Assembly: GCA_041580235.1 (NCBI GenBank)
Contig: JBFGEG010000023.1
Coordinates: forward strand, 1 to 42,637
Direction of reading: 5' to 3'
DNA from: JADFOJ01 sp041580235
GTDB lineage: Bacteria > Planctomycetota > Phycisphaerae > Phycisphaerales > SM1A02
DNA length: 42,637 nt
Shown here: one piece after another, positions 30,307 through 37,855 of the stretch
How the letters are laid out: the number at the start of each line of letters is the position of its first letter
How positions within the stretch are numbered: the first letter of the stretch is position 1
Made by a program: the position numbers and the translations under genes
Notes under the pieces: model-generated
The model's input: only the letters and a program-made list of their open reading frames with translations
Database searches by the model: none
What the model was told of the DNA's origin: nothing

Positions 30307-32373
30307 ATGCTGACAACGTCTTCAATCCGGGCCGTGGCCATCGTGCTGCTGCTGCTGACCGGGTCCGTCCGGGCCCAGAGCGTGGCCGGCGATGCCCTCC
30401 GCCGCGACGTCGACTTCGCCCGGTCCAAGGTGTACCCGGCGCTGGTCAACATCGCCGTCGTGGGCCGGAGCTACCTGGGGGGTCGCACCCGGCGTTTCCC
30501 AGCCGCGGGAAGCGGCGTGATCATCAGCGCCGCCGGCCATGTCCTGACCAACTTCCACGTCGCAGGCCACACCACCCGGATCACGTGCACGCTGCCCGAC
30601 GGCGAGCGGATCGACGCCGACGTTGTGGCCCACGACCCCCTGACGGACCTCAGCGTGCTCAAGCTGCGGCTCGAGCAGCGCTCCAACCCGACGGTGCCGT
30701 TGCCCTTCGCCACGCTCGGAGACTCCGATGCGCTGCAGGTCGGTGACTACGTGCTGGCCATGGGCAACCCGCTCACGCTGTCGTCGTCGCTTACCCTGGG
30801 CGTGGTGTCCAATCCGAAGCGGGTCTTCACGGACTTCACGGGCACCGAGATGACCGACATGGATCTCGGCGCCGGCGAGAAGACAGGGATTTTCACACGC
30901 TGGATCCAGCACGATGCGCTGATCCTGCCGGGCAACTCGGGGGGGCCGCTCGTGAACCTGCGTGGCGAGGTCGTCGGGATCAACGAGCTGGGAGGGGCGG
31001 GCGTGGGATTCGCGATTCCGTCGAACCTCGCGGCCAGCGTCCTGAACCAGGTGCTGACCTTCGGCGAGGTCCGCCGAGGGTGGCTGGGGGTCGCGGTGCT
31101 GCCGGTGGAGAAGATCGGCCGGAACCGCGGAGCGCTCGTGTCCTCGGTGGTGCCGTCGTCACCGGCCGATCAAGCGGGTCTGCGGGCCGGCGACGTGATC
31201 CTCAGCCTTGACGAGACACCCGTGGATGCGCGGTTCTTCGAGGAGGTGCCCCGGTTCTACCTGGCGGTGGCGGAGATGGTTGCGGGCAGGGCGGTGACCA
31301 TCGGCTACCTGCGTGACGGCGAGCCGCACGAGACCACCGCCACCATCGCTCCCATGGAGAAGTTCCTCGGTGAGCAGGACGAGCTGCGGGAGCTCGGGCT
31401 CACGGTCCGCGAGATCACCGGACCGATGGCCCTCGCCCGGCGGTTCCCCACCACCGAGGGCGTGCTGGTCACCGGCATCCGCCCCGGCTACCCCGTCGAG
31501 GACGCACGGCCGCCGATCCGCGCCGGCGACATCATCGTCTCCTTTGGCGGTGTCGACACGCCGGACGTCGACGCGCTGCGCGCCGCGTACGAGCGGCTCG
31601 CCTCGGATGAGCAGCGGTCACAGGCCGACGTGGCCATCGAGTTTTTCCGCGACGACGAGAGCGTGCTGGCCCTGGTGGAGATCGCTCAGGACGAGGACTC
31701 GCCCCGCGGCGGTGAGCTGCCAAAGGCGTGGCTCGGCATCAAGAGCCAGGTCATGCTGCCGGGGGTGGCCGCAGCGCTTGGGCTCGAGGGCACCCGCGGG
31801 TTCCGCGTCACCGAGGTGTTCCCCTGGACCGAGGCCCACAAGGCGGGGCTGCGGACGGGTGACGTGATCGTGGCGCTCGACGGCGAGCCGCTCGAGTCCT
31901 ACCGGGAGCAGGACGCCCAGGATCTTCGCCTCGCCATCGAGGACTTCTCCATCGGCGACGAGGTCGAATTCACGGTTGTCCGGGACGGCGACGCCCGCGC
32001 GATCACGGTCGAGATGGAGGAGACGCCTGCGCCGTCCTTCAACGCCAAGAAGAGAAAGCAGGACGACTTCGAGTTCACCGTCCGCGAGATCACGTTCATG
32101 GACCGCATCGAGCACAAGTTCGAGAAGGACCAGCGCGGCCTGCTCGTGGTGGAGGCGATCAACGGCGGCTGGGCGCACATCGCCGGACTTCGAATCAACG
32201 ATCTCGTGATGCGTATCGGCGGCCGCGAGGTAGGGACCATCAAGGAATTCGAGGCCGCCATGGCCGACGTCCTCCAGCGGCAGCCCCGCGTCGTGGAGAT
32301 CTTCCTGCAGCGGGGGCACCGCACGCACTTCATTTTCATCGAACCCGTATGGTCGGAGAAACACAAGCCATGA
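30307..32373 (+). CDS. HtrA/DegP-like serine protease with four PDZ domains
   Basis: A 688-residue exported protease (signal peptide ending V-R-A-Q). The trypsin-like domain has its complete triad: H84 in T-N-F-H-V-A-G, D114 in T-D-L-S-V-L and S211 in G-N-S-G-G-P. Four PDZ-like modules follow, at about 257-348, 361-458, 473-573 and 587-683, each marked by a G-x-R-x-G-D or related loop (A-G-L-R-A-G-D-V-I; I-R-A-G-D-I-I; A-G-L-R-T-G-D-V-I; A-G-L-R-I-N-D-L-V). HtrA proteases usually have one or two PDZ domains. Such proteins degrade or refold damaged envelope proteins. The ATG at 30307 is preceded by GGAAGGGAAGG. The stop overlaps the next gene by four bases, so the pair is made together. A weak TATCAT box (30280-30285) may be the -10. 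Confidence 0.9.
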   Translation: MLTTSSIRAVAIVLLLLTGSVRAQSVAGDALRRDVDFARSKVYPALVNIAVVGRSYLGGRTRRFPAAGSGVIISAAGHVLTNFHVAGHTTRITCTLPDGERIDADVVAHDPLTDLSVLKLRLEQRSNPTVPLPFATLGDSDALQVGDYVLAMGNPLTLSSSLTLGVVSNPKRVFTDFTGTEMTDMDLGAGEKTGIFTRWIQHDALILPGNSGGPLVNLRGEVVGINELGGAGVGFAIPSNLAASVLNQVLTFGEVRRGWLGVAVLPVEKIGRNRGALVSSVVPSSPADQAGLRAGDVILSLDETPVDARFFEEVPRFYLAVAEMVAGRAVTIGYLRDGEPHETTATIAPMEKFLGEQDELRELGLTVREITGPMALARRFPTTEGVLVTGIRPGYPVEDARPPIRAGDIIVSFGGVDTPDVDALRAAYERLASDEQRSQADVAIEFFRDDESVLALVEIAQDEDSPRGGELPKAWLGIKSQVMLPGVAAALGLEGTRGFRVTEVFPWTEAHKAGLRTGDVIVALDGEPLESYREQDAQDLRLAIEDFSIGDEVEFTVVRDGDARAITVEMEETPAPSFNAKKRKQDDFEFTVREITFMDRIEHKFEKDQRGLLVVEAINGGWAHIAGLRINDLVMRIGGREVGTIKEFEAAMADVLQRQPRVVEIFLQRGHRTHFIFIEPVWSEKHKP

Positions 32374-33257
32374 ACCATGTCTGCAAGACAAACCTGTGCT
32401 GGGGGCTGCTTGCCGCCGTCGGTGCGATGCCGGGGCTCGCGTCGGCCCAGAGCCCGTCGGACCGTGCGGGCGTCCTCGAAGCCGCCGCCCCCGCCATCGT
32501 GACGGTCAAGGTCGTCATCAAGATGGAGGTCATGATGATGGGCCAGGCGCAGAACGAGGAATCGCGATCGGAGCTGGCGGGCGTCGTGGTCGATGACAGC
32601 GGTCTGGTCATGATCTCCAACGCCGAGATCTCGTCCGACCGCATCAAGGAGGCGCTCTCCGGCAACCCCATGGCCGCCTCCATGGACATCAAGATGACGC
32701 CGACTGACTTCCAGATCATCTTCGGCAACGAAGAGAAGGAGTATCCGGCGTTTCTCGTTGCCAAGGACACGAAGCTCGACCTGGCGTTTCTCCAGGTGCA
32801 GGATCTGGGCGATCGCATGCCGGACTTCATCAGCTTCGACGAGACTGCCTCGGCCGCGATCGGCGACGAGGTCCTTGCGGTCAGCCGCCTCAAGAAGGGC
32901 TACGACTACGCGCCGTTTCTGGCGACCGCCCGCATCAGCGGTGCCATCCGCAAGCCGCGCAAGGCGTGGATCGTGGACGGGAGCGTCTCCAGCTACGGCC
33001 TGCCCGTCTTCTCGTCGGGCGGGGACGTGGTCGGCGTGCTCGTGACGCTGGCCCCGTCCACCCGGGATGACGCCGGCAGCGGTTCCGGGTTCGGCAGCCT
33101 GATGCGTTTCATGCGCGGCGGCGGCCTGGACTCGGGCGTCGGCACGTTCGTGCTGCCGGGCAAGGTCGTCAAGGGCCTCATCGGGCAGTCGAAGCGCAAG
33201 GCCGTGGAGATGCTGGAGCAGCAGCGGGCCGAGACGGACACGCCCGCCGGCGGATAG
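32370..33257 (+). CDS. trypsin-like pseudoprotease coupled to the four-PDZ protease
   Basis: A 295-residue exported protein (signal peptide ending L-A-S-A-Q). It keeps the order of an HtrA protease domain, but two catalytic residues appear lost. The His segment T-N-F-H is replaced by S83-N-A-E86, so His becomes Glu in the best alignment. The Ser motif N-S-G-G-P is replaced by S208-Y-G-L-P, so Ser becomes Tyr. The Asp is kept (K-L-D137-L-A-F). It has a Met-rich stretch near the N-terminus (K-M-E-V-M-M-M-G) and no PDZ domain. It is probably not a protease but a partner, decoy or regulator of the protease before it, with which its start overlaps (ATGA). GGAGAAA precedes the ATG. Confidence 0.78.
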   Translation: MNHVCKTNLCWGLLAAVGAMPGLASAQSPSDRAGVLEAAAPAIVTVKVVIKMEVMMMGQAQNEESRSELAGVVVDDSGLVMISNAEISSDRIKEALSGNPMAASMDIKMTPTDFQIIFGNEEKEYPAFLVAKDTKLDLAFLQVQDLGDRMPDFISFDETASAAIGDEVLAVSRLKKGYDYAPFLATARISGAIRKPRKAWIVDGSVSSYGLPVFSSGGDVVGVLVTLAPSTRDDAGSGSGFGSLMRFMRGGGLDSGVGTFVLPGKVVKGLIGQSKRKAVEMLEQQRAETDTPAGG

Positions 33258-33390
33258 TCGCCGAGTGCGTCCGCTCTGAATCTGACGGCGGTCCGTACGG
33301 GAGCGAGTGCCGGCCCGGAGGGCCACGGGGTGCCGGGGGCCGCTTGTCCGCCGCGATTGCACACGGGCGGTCAAACCGCCGCCGGATCGG

Positions 33391-34332
33391 TCAATGCCGA
33401 AACAGGTCGAGGAAGCGGTCCTCGTACTGCTCGAAGACGCCGAGGCGATCGAGCTCCTGCTTGAGCTCGACGGCGCGGCCGCGATCCTCGGTGGCGGCCC
33501 CGAAGAGGTCCTCGATGTGCCGCCGCGTCACGATGTCCAGCACAGGCCGGTCCTCTGACTCGGAGGCCGGCTCCTCGCTCTCGCCGTTGCCGTTGCCCTC
33601 GATGCCAGCGCCCCGCTGGAGCTTCTCCAGCAGGTGCGTGAGCTGAGCATCCATCTGGTCGGCGCGGCCCGCCAGCACCGACAGATCGATCTCGAGTCCG
33701 GCCAGCGCGGAGAACGCCTGCAGCACGGCCAGCGCTGCCCGGGGGTTCGGGACGTTGGCCGCGTAGGCAGGAAATTCACCAAGCAGGCACATCGCGGGCA
33801 CGCCGTGCTCCGCGGCGGCGGCGAGCAGAGCACCGTTGAGACCGCCGACCTGGCCTTCCTGCAGCAGATCGACGTCGCTGGCGCGAAGCTCGCCGAGCAG
33901 CTCCGGGGCAGTCACCGCCCCGAACACGCGGGGGTCGTCCGACGGGAGAAGCTGCGTTCCCATGGCTGCGAACGTGACGACGCGTTTCACGCCGCGCCGG
34001 GCCGCATACTCCATGATGCGCTGACACATCGTGAAGCCCCCGGTCGCGGGCTGGGCCTCCCCGAGAAAAATGATCAGGTCCCGCTTGCCGTCGGGGTCCC
34101 GCCAGACGAAGAACATGCTCCGCGGCAGCGCGCCCGAGCGCGCAATACCGCTCTGCACGTCCACGCGGTCGATCGTGAAGAACTGGCCCGGCGGGATCAT
34201 TCCCGCCGGCTCGAGCTTCAGCACCTCGGCCAGGTACGTGCCGGCGATCGTCGCGACGCTGCCCATGCCGGGCCACGCGGCGACGAGCCATGGATTGCGG
34301 AGTTTCGTCGTCTCAGAGTTTTTCCGTCGCAT
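33391..34332 (-). CDS. PAC2 family protein
   Basis: A 313-residue soluble protein of the PAC2 (proteasome assembly chaperone 2-like) family, seen in W-L-V-A-A-W-P-G-M-G-S-V-A near the start, D-L-I-I-F-L-G-E-A-Q-P and the central G-L-N-G-A-L-L-A-A-A-A-E-H-G-V-P-A-M-C-L-L-G-E-F-P. In archaea and actinobacteria the family is linked to proteasome biology; in other bacteria its role is unknown. The C-terminal 60 residues are charged and probably helical. No proteasome gene is visible. GGGGA lies upstream of the ATG. It may share a transcript with the RidA gene 165 bases upstream. It ends 133 bases from the pseudoprotease gene, tail to tail, with nothing notable between them. Confidence 0.85.
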   Translation of the reverse strand: MRRKNSETTKLRNPWLVAAWPGMGSVATIAGTYLAEVLKLEPAGMIPPGQFFTIDRVDVQSGIARSGALPRSMFFVWRDPDGKRDLIIFLGEAQPATGGFTMCQRIMEYAARRGVKRVVTFAAMGTQLLPSDDPRVFGAVTAPELLGELRASDVDLLQEGQVGGLNGALLAAAAEHGVPAMCLLGEFPAYAANVPNPRAALAVLQAFSALAGLEIDLSVLAGRADQMDAQLTHLLEKLQRGAGIEGNGNGESEEPASESEDRPVLDIVTRRHIEDLFGAATEDRGRAVELKQELDRLGVFEQYEDRFLDLFRH

Positions 34333-34416
34333 GGTCTTTCCCCGAGCAGGACACGGTCCCGCCCTGGACCATTCGCCGCAAAGCCCGGACCAGCCCCCCC
34401 CGCGGCCTGGCGGGGC

Positions 34417-34434
34417 CGTGAGGCCCCCCTCACG
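34417..34434. repeat. short hairpin between the RidA and PAC2 genes
   Basis: CGTGAGG (34417-34423) pairs with CCTCACG (34428-34434) around a CCCC loop. No T-run follows on either strand, so it is a weak terminator candidate at best; it may be an mRNA-processing or stability element. Confidence 0.4.
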
Positions 34435-34497
34435 TGCCGCCCCCGGCGACCGACGGGCCGGGACATGCCATTTCGGCGGTCGCGGCCGGGCCGTCTC

Positions 34498-34908
34498 TCA
34501 CCCGGTCCTGTCCTGGACCGTCGCCACGACCTTGAGCTCCACCGCGATGGGCGTGGGCAGTGCCCCGACCTCGATGGTCGTACGTGTGGGGTTGGGCTTG
34601 CCGTCGCCGGCGAAGTACTCCGCGTAGAGCGTGTTGAACGCGGAAAAGTCCTTTTTCATGTCCGTCAGGAACACGACCACGTCGACGATCCGGTCCCAGC
34701 TGGATCCGGCGTCCTCGACCACCGCCCGCACGTTGTCGAAGCACGACCGGCACTGCGCCTCGATGCCCGCGGGAATCTCGGCGCTGCCGCGGCGGCGGGG
34801 GCCGACGCCCGAAAGAAACAGCAGGTTGCCCACGCGTTTCGCGTGGGGGTAGTCTCCCACGGGCTCCGGGGCGCGCCGGCTCATCAGGGGGGCGTCATCA
34901 GCGGACAT
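34498..34908 (-). CDS. RidA-family protein, probable 2-aminomuconate deaminase
   Basis: A 136-residue RidA/YjgF-family protein with the conserved fold pattern (G-N-L-L-F-L-S-G-V-G-P; Q-C-R-S-C-F-D-N-V-R-A-V-V-E-D-A-G) and the substrate-binding Arg in N-P-T-R-T-T-I-E-V. RidA proteins hydrolyse imine or enamine intermediates. Next to an aminomuconate-type aldehyde dehydrogenase, the likely job is removing ammonia from 2-aminomuconate to give 4-oxalocrotonate, as AmnD/NbaF does. The ATG at 34908 is set by GAGGAG six bases upstream, two bases after the dehydrogenase stop. Generic RidA detoxification is the alternative. Confidence 0.85.
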   Translation of the reverse strand: MSADDAPLMSRRAPEPVGDYPHAKRVGNLLFLSGVGPRRRGSAEIPAGIEAQCRSCFDNVRAVVEDAGSSWDRIVDVVVFLTDMKKDFSAFNTLYAEYFAGDGKPNPTRTTIEVGALPTPIAVELKVVATVQDRTG

Positions 34909-34910
34909 GG

Positions 34911-36368
34911 TCACTCCTCGAGCTTGATGCACACGTTCTTGGGCTCCGTGAAGAATCGCAGGGCCTCGTCACCGCCCTCGCGGCCGAGGCCGCTCCTCTT
35001 CATGCCCCCGAAGGGGACACGCAGGTCACGCAGGAGCCAGCAGTTCACCCAGACCGTGCCGCACTGCAGCGACGCGGCAACACGATGGGCACGGTCGAGG
35101 TCCTTCGTCCACACCGATGCCGACAGTCCGTAGGGCGTGCCGTTGGCCATCTCGATCGCCTGACCCTGATCGGTGAAGGGCGTGATCGTGACCACGGGGC
35201 CGAAGATCTCCTCGGTGGTGGTGCGGCAGCCGGCGTCGAGCCCGGTGACCACCGTCGGCTCCAGAAAGACGCCGCCGGCACATCGAGGGCCGACCCGATC
35301 CGCCGGTGGAGATACGCCGCCGCAGCGGATCGTGCCGCCTTCCTTCCGGGCCAGATCCACGTACGACTCGACCTTGATCTTGTGCTCATTGGAAATCAGA
35401 GCGCCGAGGTCGGTGTCGTCCTCGAGCGGGTCCCCGACGCGGAGCCTGCCGGCGCGCTCGACGAAGCACCCGACGAAGCGGTCGTGGATCGACGCCTCGA
35501 CGAACAGACGCGAGCCGCACAGGCAGATCTCACCCTGGTTGGCGAAGGCGGCGAGGACGCTCGTCGGCAGTGCTGCCTCGAGGTCCGCGTCGGCGAAGAC
35601 GATCGTCGGGTTCTTACCGCCGCACTCCAGCGCCATACGCTTGAACATCGGGCCGCCGGTGCGAGCGATCTGGGCCCCGGTGTCGGTTCCGCCGGTGAAG
35701 GAGATGGTCGGCACCTCGGGGTGGGCGACGATGGCCGCACCGACCTTTTCACCGTAGCCGTGCACGATGTTGAGCACCCCCGGCGGCAGGCCCGCCTCCG
35801 TGCACAGCTCGGCCAGCCGGTGTGCAGTCAGGGGCGTGAGCTCCGACGGCTTGCCCACCGCGGTGTTCCCGGTGGCCAGGGCCGGCGCCACCTTCCAGCT
35901 GAACAAATACAGCGGGAGGTTCCACGGCGAGATCAAGCCGGCCACGCCCCGCGGCGCGCGCAGGGTCACGTTCAGGGCGGACGTGTCGGTCTGATGGGCC
36001 TCGCTCTTCGTGTGCAGGATGGCGGTGGCAAAAAACCGGAAGTTCTCCACCGCCCGTGGAATGTCCACGGTGCGGGCCACCTTCAGCGGCTTTCCGGTGT
36101 CGATCGACTCGAGGCGGGCGAGGTTGTCGAGGTCCCCTTCAATCAGCTCGGCGACCCGGAGCAGCAGACGGCTCCGCCGGGCCGCCGGCGTTGCCGACCA
36201 TTCTCGGAAGGCGTGCTTCGCGGCCTGGACGGCCCGGTCGACGTCCTGCCCGTCGCTGTCGGGCACCTGCCCGCACACCTGCCCGGTCGCCGGATCGATG
36301 TCGTCGAAGTACCCGCCCCCGACAGGCTCGACGAATTCTCCGTTGATGTAGTTTGTGACCTGGATCAT
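34911..36368 (-). CDS. aldehyde dehydrogenase, probable 2-aminomuconate-6-semialdehyde dehydrogenase
   Basis: A 485-residue NAD-dependent aldehyde dehydrogenase. The nucleophile is C282 in N-Q-G-E-I-C-L-C-G-S-R and the general base Glu lies in M-A-L-E-C-G-G-K-N-P. The NAD-binding stretch S-P-W-N-L-P-L-Y-L-F-S-W-K-V-A-P-A-L and the motif I-S-F-T-G-G-T-D-T-G are clear. Its position before a RidA-type deaminase, and the ACMS decarboxylase elsewhere in the window, point to oxidation of 2-aminomuconate semialdehyde to 2-aminomuconate (AmnC/NbaE). The ATG at 36368 (M-I-Q-V-T-N-Y-I-N-G) gives the usual N-terminus; no Shine-Dalgarno is visible. The ATG at 36425 would add a tail and reach into a palindrome. 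Confidence 0.88.
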   Translation of the reverse strand: MIQVTNYINGEFVEPVGGGYFDDIDPATGQVCGQVPDSDGQDVDRAVQAAKHAFREWSATPAARRSRLLLRVAELIEGDLDNLARLESIDTGKPLKVARTVDIPRAVENFRFFATAILHTKSEAHQTDTSALNVTLRAPRGVAGLISPWNLPLYLFSWKVAPALATGNTAVGKPSELTPLTAHRLAELCTEAGLPPGVLNIVHGYGEKVGAAIVAHPEVPTISFTGGTDTGAQIARTGGPMFKRMALECGGKNPTIVFADADLEAALPTSVLAAFANQGEICLCGSRLFVEASIHDRFVGCFVERAGRLRVGDPLEDDTDLGALISNEHKIKVESYVDLARKEGGTIRCGGVSPPADRVGPRCAGGVFLEPTVVTGLDAGCRTTTEEIFGPVVTITPFTDQGQAIEMANGTPYGLSASVWTKDLDRAHRVAASLQCGTVWVNCWLLRDLRVPFGGMKRSGLGREGGDEALRFFTEPKNVCIKLEE

Positions 36369-36416
36369 TGCGCGGCGGGTGTTTTTTCTACTGCTGTCGG
36401 CGTCCTGCCGGTCCAA

Positions 36417-36521
36417 CCGCGGCATCCATGCCGCGGACTGGTTTTGTCAATCGCCAGGCATCCTGCCTGGCCATTGAGCCCTCGCTTCGCTCGGGATTAG
36501 CCTGCGTCCCTGGAACAGGCT
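36417..36521. repeat. cluster of three related hairpins (REP-like) between the SDR and dehydrogenase genes
   Basis: Three inverted repeats lie within 105 bases: CCGCGGCATCCATGCCGCGG (36417-36436), CCAGGCA-TCC-TGCCTGG (36454-36470) and AGCCTG...CAGGCT (36499-36504 with 36516-36521). The first two share a GGCATCC core followed by a TGCC arm. They resemble mobile or repetitive extragenic palindromes. The rest of the 200-base gap holds no gene. Confidence 0.55.
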
Positions 36522-36568
36522 TGCCCCAGTGGGTCCCTGGCTCTTGACCCCTAAGCCCTGGCCCTTGC

Positions 36569-37357
36569 TCACTGCACCGCCAATCGCCCACCATCGATCG
36601 GAAGGTTGACGCCGTTGAGGTAGCTCGCGGCCGGCGAGGCCAGGAACGCGGCCACGGTGCCGATCTCCTCGGGTGTCGCGAAGCGGCCGAGGGGAACGTG
36701 GGCGACCATCTGCTGCTCGATCTCCTGGCTCGTCGTGCCCGCCCGGTCAGCGCGCCCCTTGATCAGGGAGTCCAGCCGCGCCGTTCGCGTGTAGCCCGGC
36801 AGGATGTTGTTGACCGTGATTCCGAACGGGCCCAGCTCGCCCGCAAGGGTCCGCGCCCAGTTGGCGACGGCCCCGCGTGTCACGTTGGAGACGCCGAGGC
36901 CCCGGATGGGCTGGATGACCGACGTCGAGATGATGTTGATCACGCGGCCGTAGCCCTCGTCACGCATGCCCGACGCGACCGTCTGGACCAGGACCTCGTT
37001 GCAGACCACGTGCTTGGTGAACGCGGCCAGGAGCTCCTCCGTGGTCGCCTCGAAGAGGGGACCGGCGGGGGGCCCGCCCGTGTTGTTGAGCAGGATGTGG
37101 ACGGGTCCGAAGGCCTCGACGTGCTCGGCCGCGCGGGCGCGGACCAGCTGCCAGTCGTCGAAGTCGGCGATGATCGCGCCGTGAGTCTGCCCGTGGTCGG
37201 CGGGCAGCTCCGATCGGGTCTTCTCCAGCCCTCCCTGGTGGCGGGCCATCAGCGTGACCTCGGCCCCCTGCCGCGCGAGCTCGATCGCGCACGCCCGGCC
37301 GATTCCCTGCGTGCTGCCGCAAACCAGTGCCTTCTTCGACTGCAGTGAATACGTCAT
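36569..37357 (-). CDS. SDR-family oxidoreductase with altered catalytic motif
   Basis: A 262-residue short-chain dehydrogenase/reductase-fold protein. The nucleotide motif is G14-S-T-Q-G-I-G20 and the N-N-x-G motif is N-N-T-G. The catalytic Ser is at S144. The Tyr-x-x-x-Lys pair is replaced by S157-N-V-T-R161: counting 13 residues from S144 lands on Ser where Tyr should be and, four later, on Arg instead of Lys. Classic SDR chemistry would fail; it may use another mechanism or act as a binding protein. It is upstream of the aminomuconate dehydrogenase and deaminase genes, so a role in that branch is possible. TATTCT sits nine bases before the ATG with no Shine-Dalgarno, suggesting a leaderless message. 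Confidence 0.8.
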   Translation of the reverse strand: MTYSLQSKKALVCGSTQGIGRACAIELARQGAEVTLMARHQGGLEKTRSELPADHGQTHGAIIADFDDWQLVRARAAEHVEAFGPVHILLNNTGGPPAGPLFEATTEELLAAFTKHVVCNEVLVQTVASGMRDEGYGRVINIISTSVIQPIRGLGVSNVTRGAVANWARTLAGELGPFGITVNNILPGYTRTARLDSLIKGRADRAGTTSQEIEQQMVAHVPLGRFATPEEIGTVAAFLASPAASYLNGVNLPIDGGRLAVQ

Positions 37358-37366
37358 CGTGGGGGC

Positions 37367-37376
37367 AGAATATCAT
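37367..37376. promoter_or_regulatory. overlapping divergent -10 boxes, both placed for leaderless mRNAs
   Basis: Only 27 bases separate the divergent starts at 37357 (minus) and 37385 (plus). TATTCT on the minus strand (37367-37372) is nine bases from its ATG; TATCAT on the plus strand (37371-37376) is eight bases from its ATG. The boxes overlap by two bases. Neither gene has a Shine-Dalgarno sequence. Confidence 0.5.
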
Positions 37377-37384
37377 GTCCTGCC

Positions 37385-37855
37385 ATGAGCGATGCCCGAC
37401 CGACCGTTGTCTCCGTCAACATCTCCCCCGGCGGGATCCCCAAGCTTCCCATCGAGGTGGGGCGCGTGACCACCGCGGGCATTGACCGTGACGCGCACGA
37501 TCACGAGAAGCACAACACGCCGCTGCAGGCGATCAGCATTCTGGACCTCGAGGATCTGCACGACCTGCGGGACGAGGGGTTCGACGTGGGCCCCGGTGCC
37601 CTTGGCGAGAACCTGACGGTCTGCGGCCTGGGCGTCGACGAGCTGTCGCCCGGCGACCGCCTGCGGCTGTCCGGCGGCGTGGAGCTGGAATGCACCAAGC
37701 TGCGCAAGCCCTGCTTCGTGCTCGATGCCATCGACCCGCGGCTCAAGGAGGTCGTCATCGGCCGGTGCGGCGCCTACACGAAGGTGATCACCACGGGCGA
37801 GATCCGCGCCGGCGAGACGATCGAAGTGCACCATGGCGTTGCCGGCGAGGTTTGA
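37385..37855 (+). CDS. MOSC-domain protein
   Basis: A 156-residue single-domain MOSC protein. It has the N-terminal V-N-I-S-P-G-G-I-P-K, G-I-D-x-D-x-H near 32-38, G-E-N-L-T-V and the conserved Cys110 in K-L-R-K-P-C-F. MOSC domains handle the sulfur or the molybdenum cofactor, and the Cys can ligate Mo or carry persulfide. The next gene is the Mo-cofactor enzyme mobA, overlapping by 23 bases, which supports a role in cofactor sulfuration or in a molybdenum-dependent reaction. The ATG at 37385 has no Shine-Dalgarno but has TATCAT eight bases upstream. Confidence 0.88.
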   Translation: MSDARPTVVSVNISPGGIPKLPIEVGRVTTAGIDRDAHDHEKHNTPLQAISILDLEDLHDLRDEGFDVGPGALGENLTVCGLGVDELSPGDRLRLSGGVELECTKLRKPCFVLDAIDPRLKEVVIGRCGAYTKVITTGEIRAGETIEVHHGVAGEV

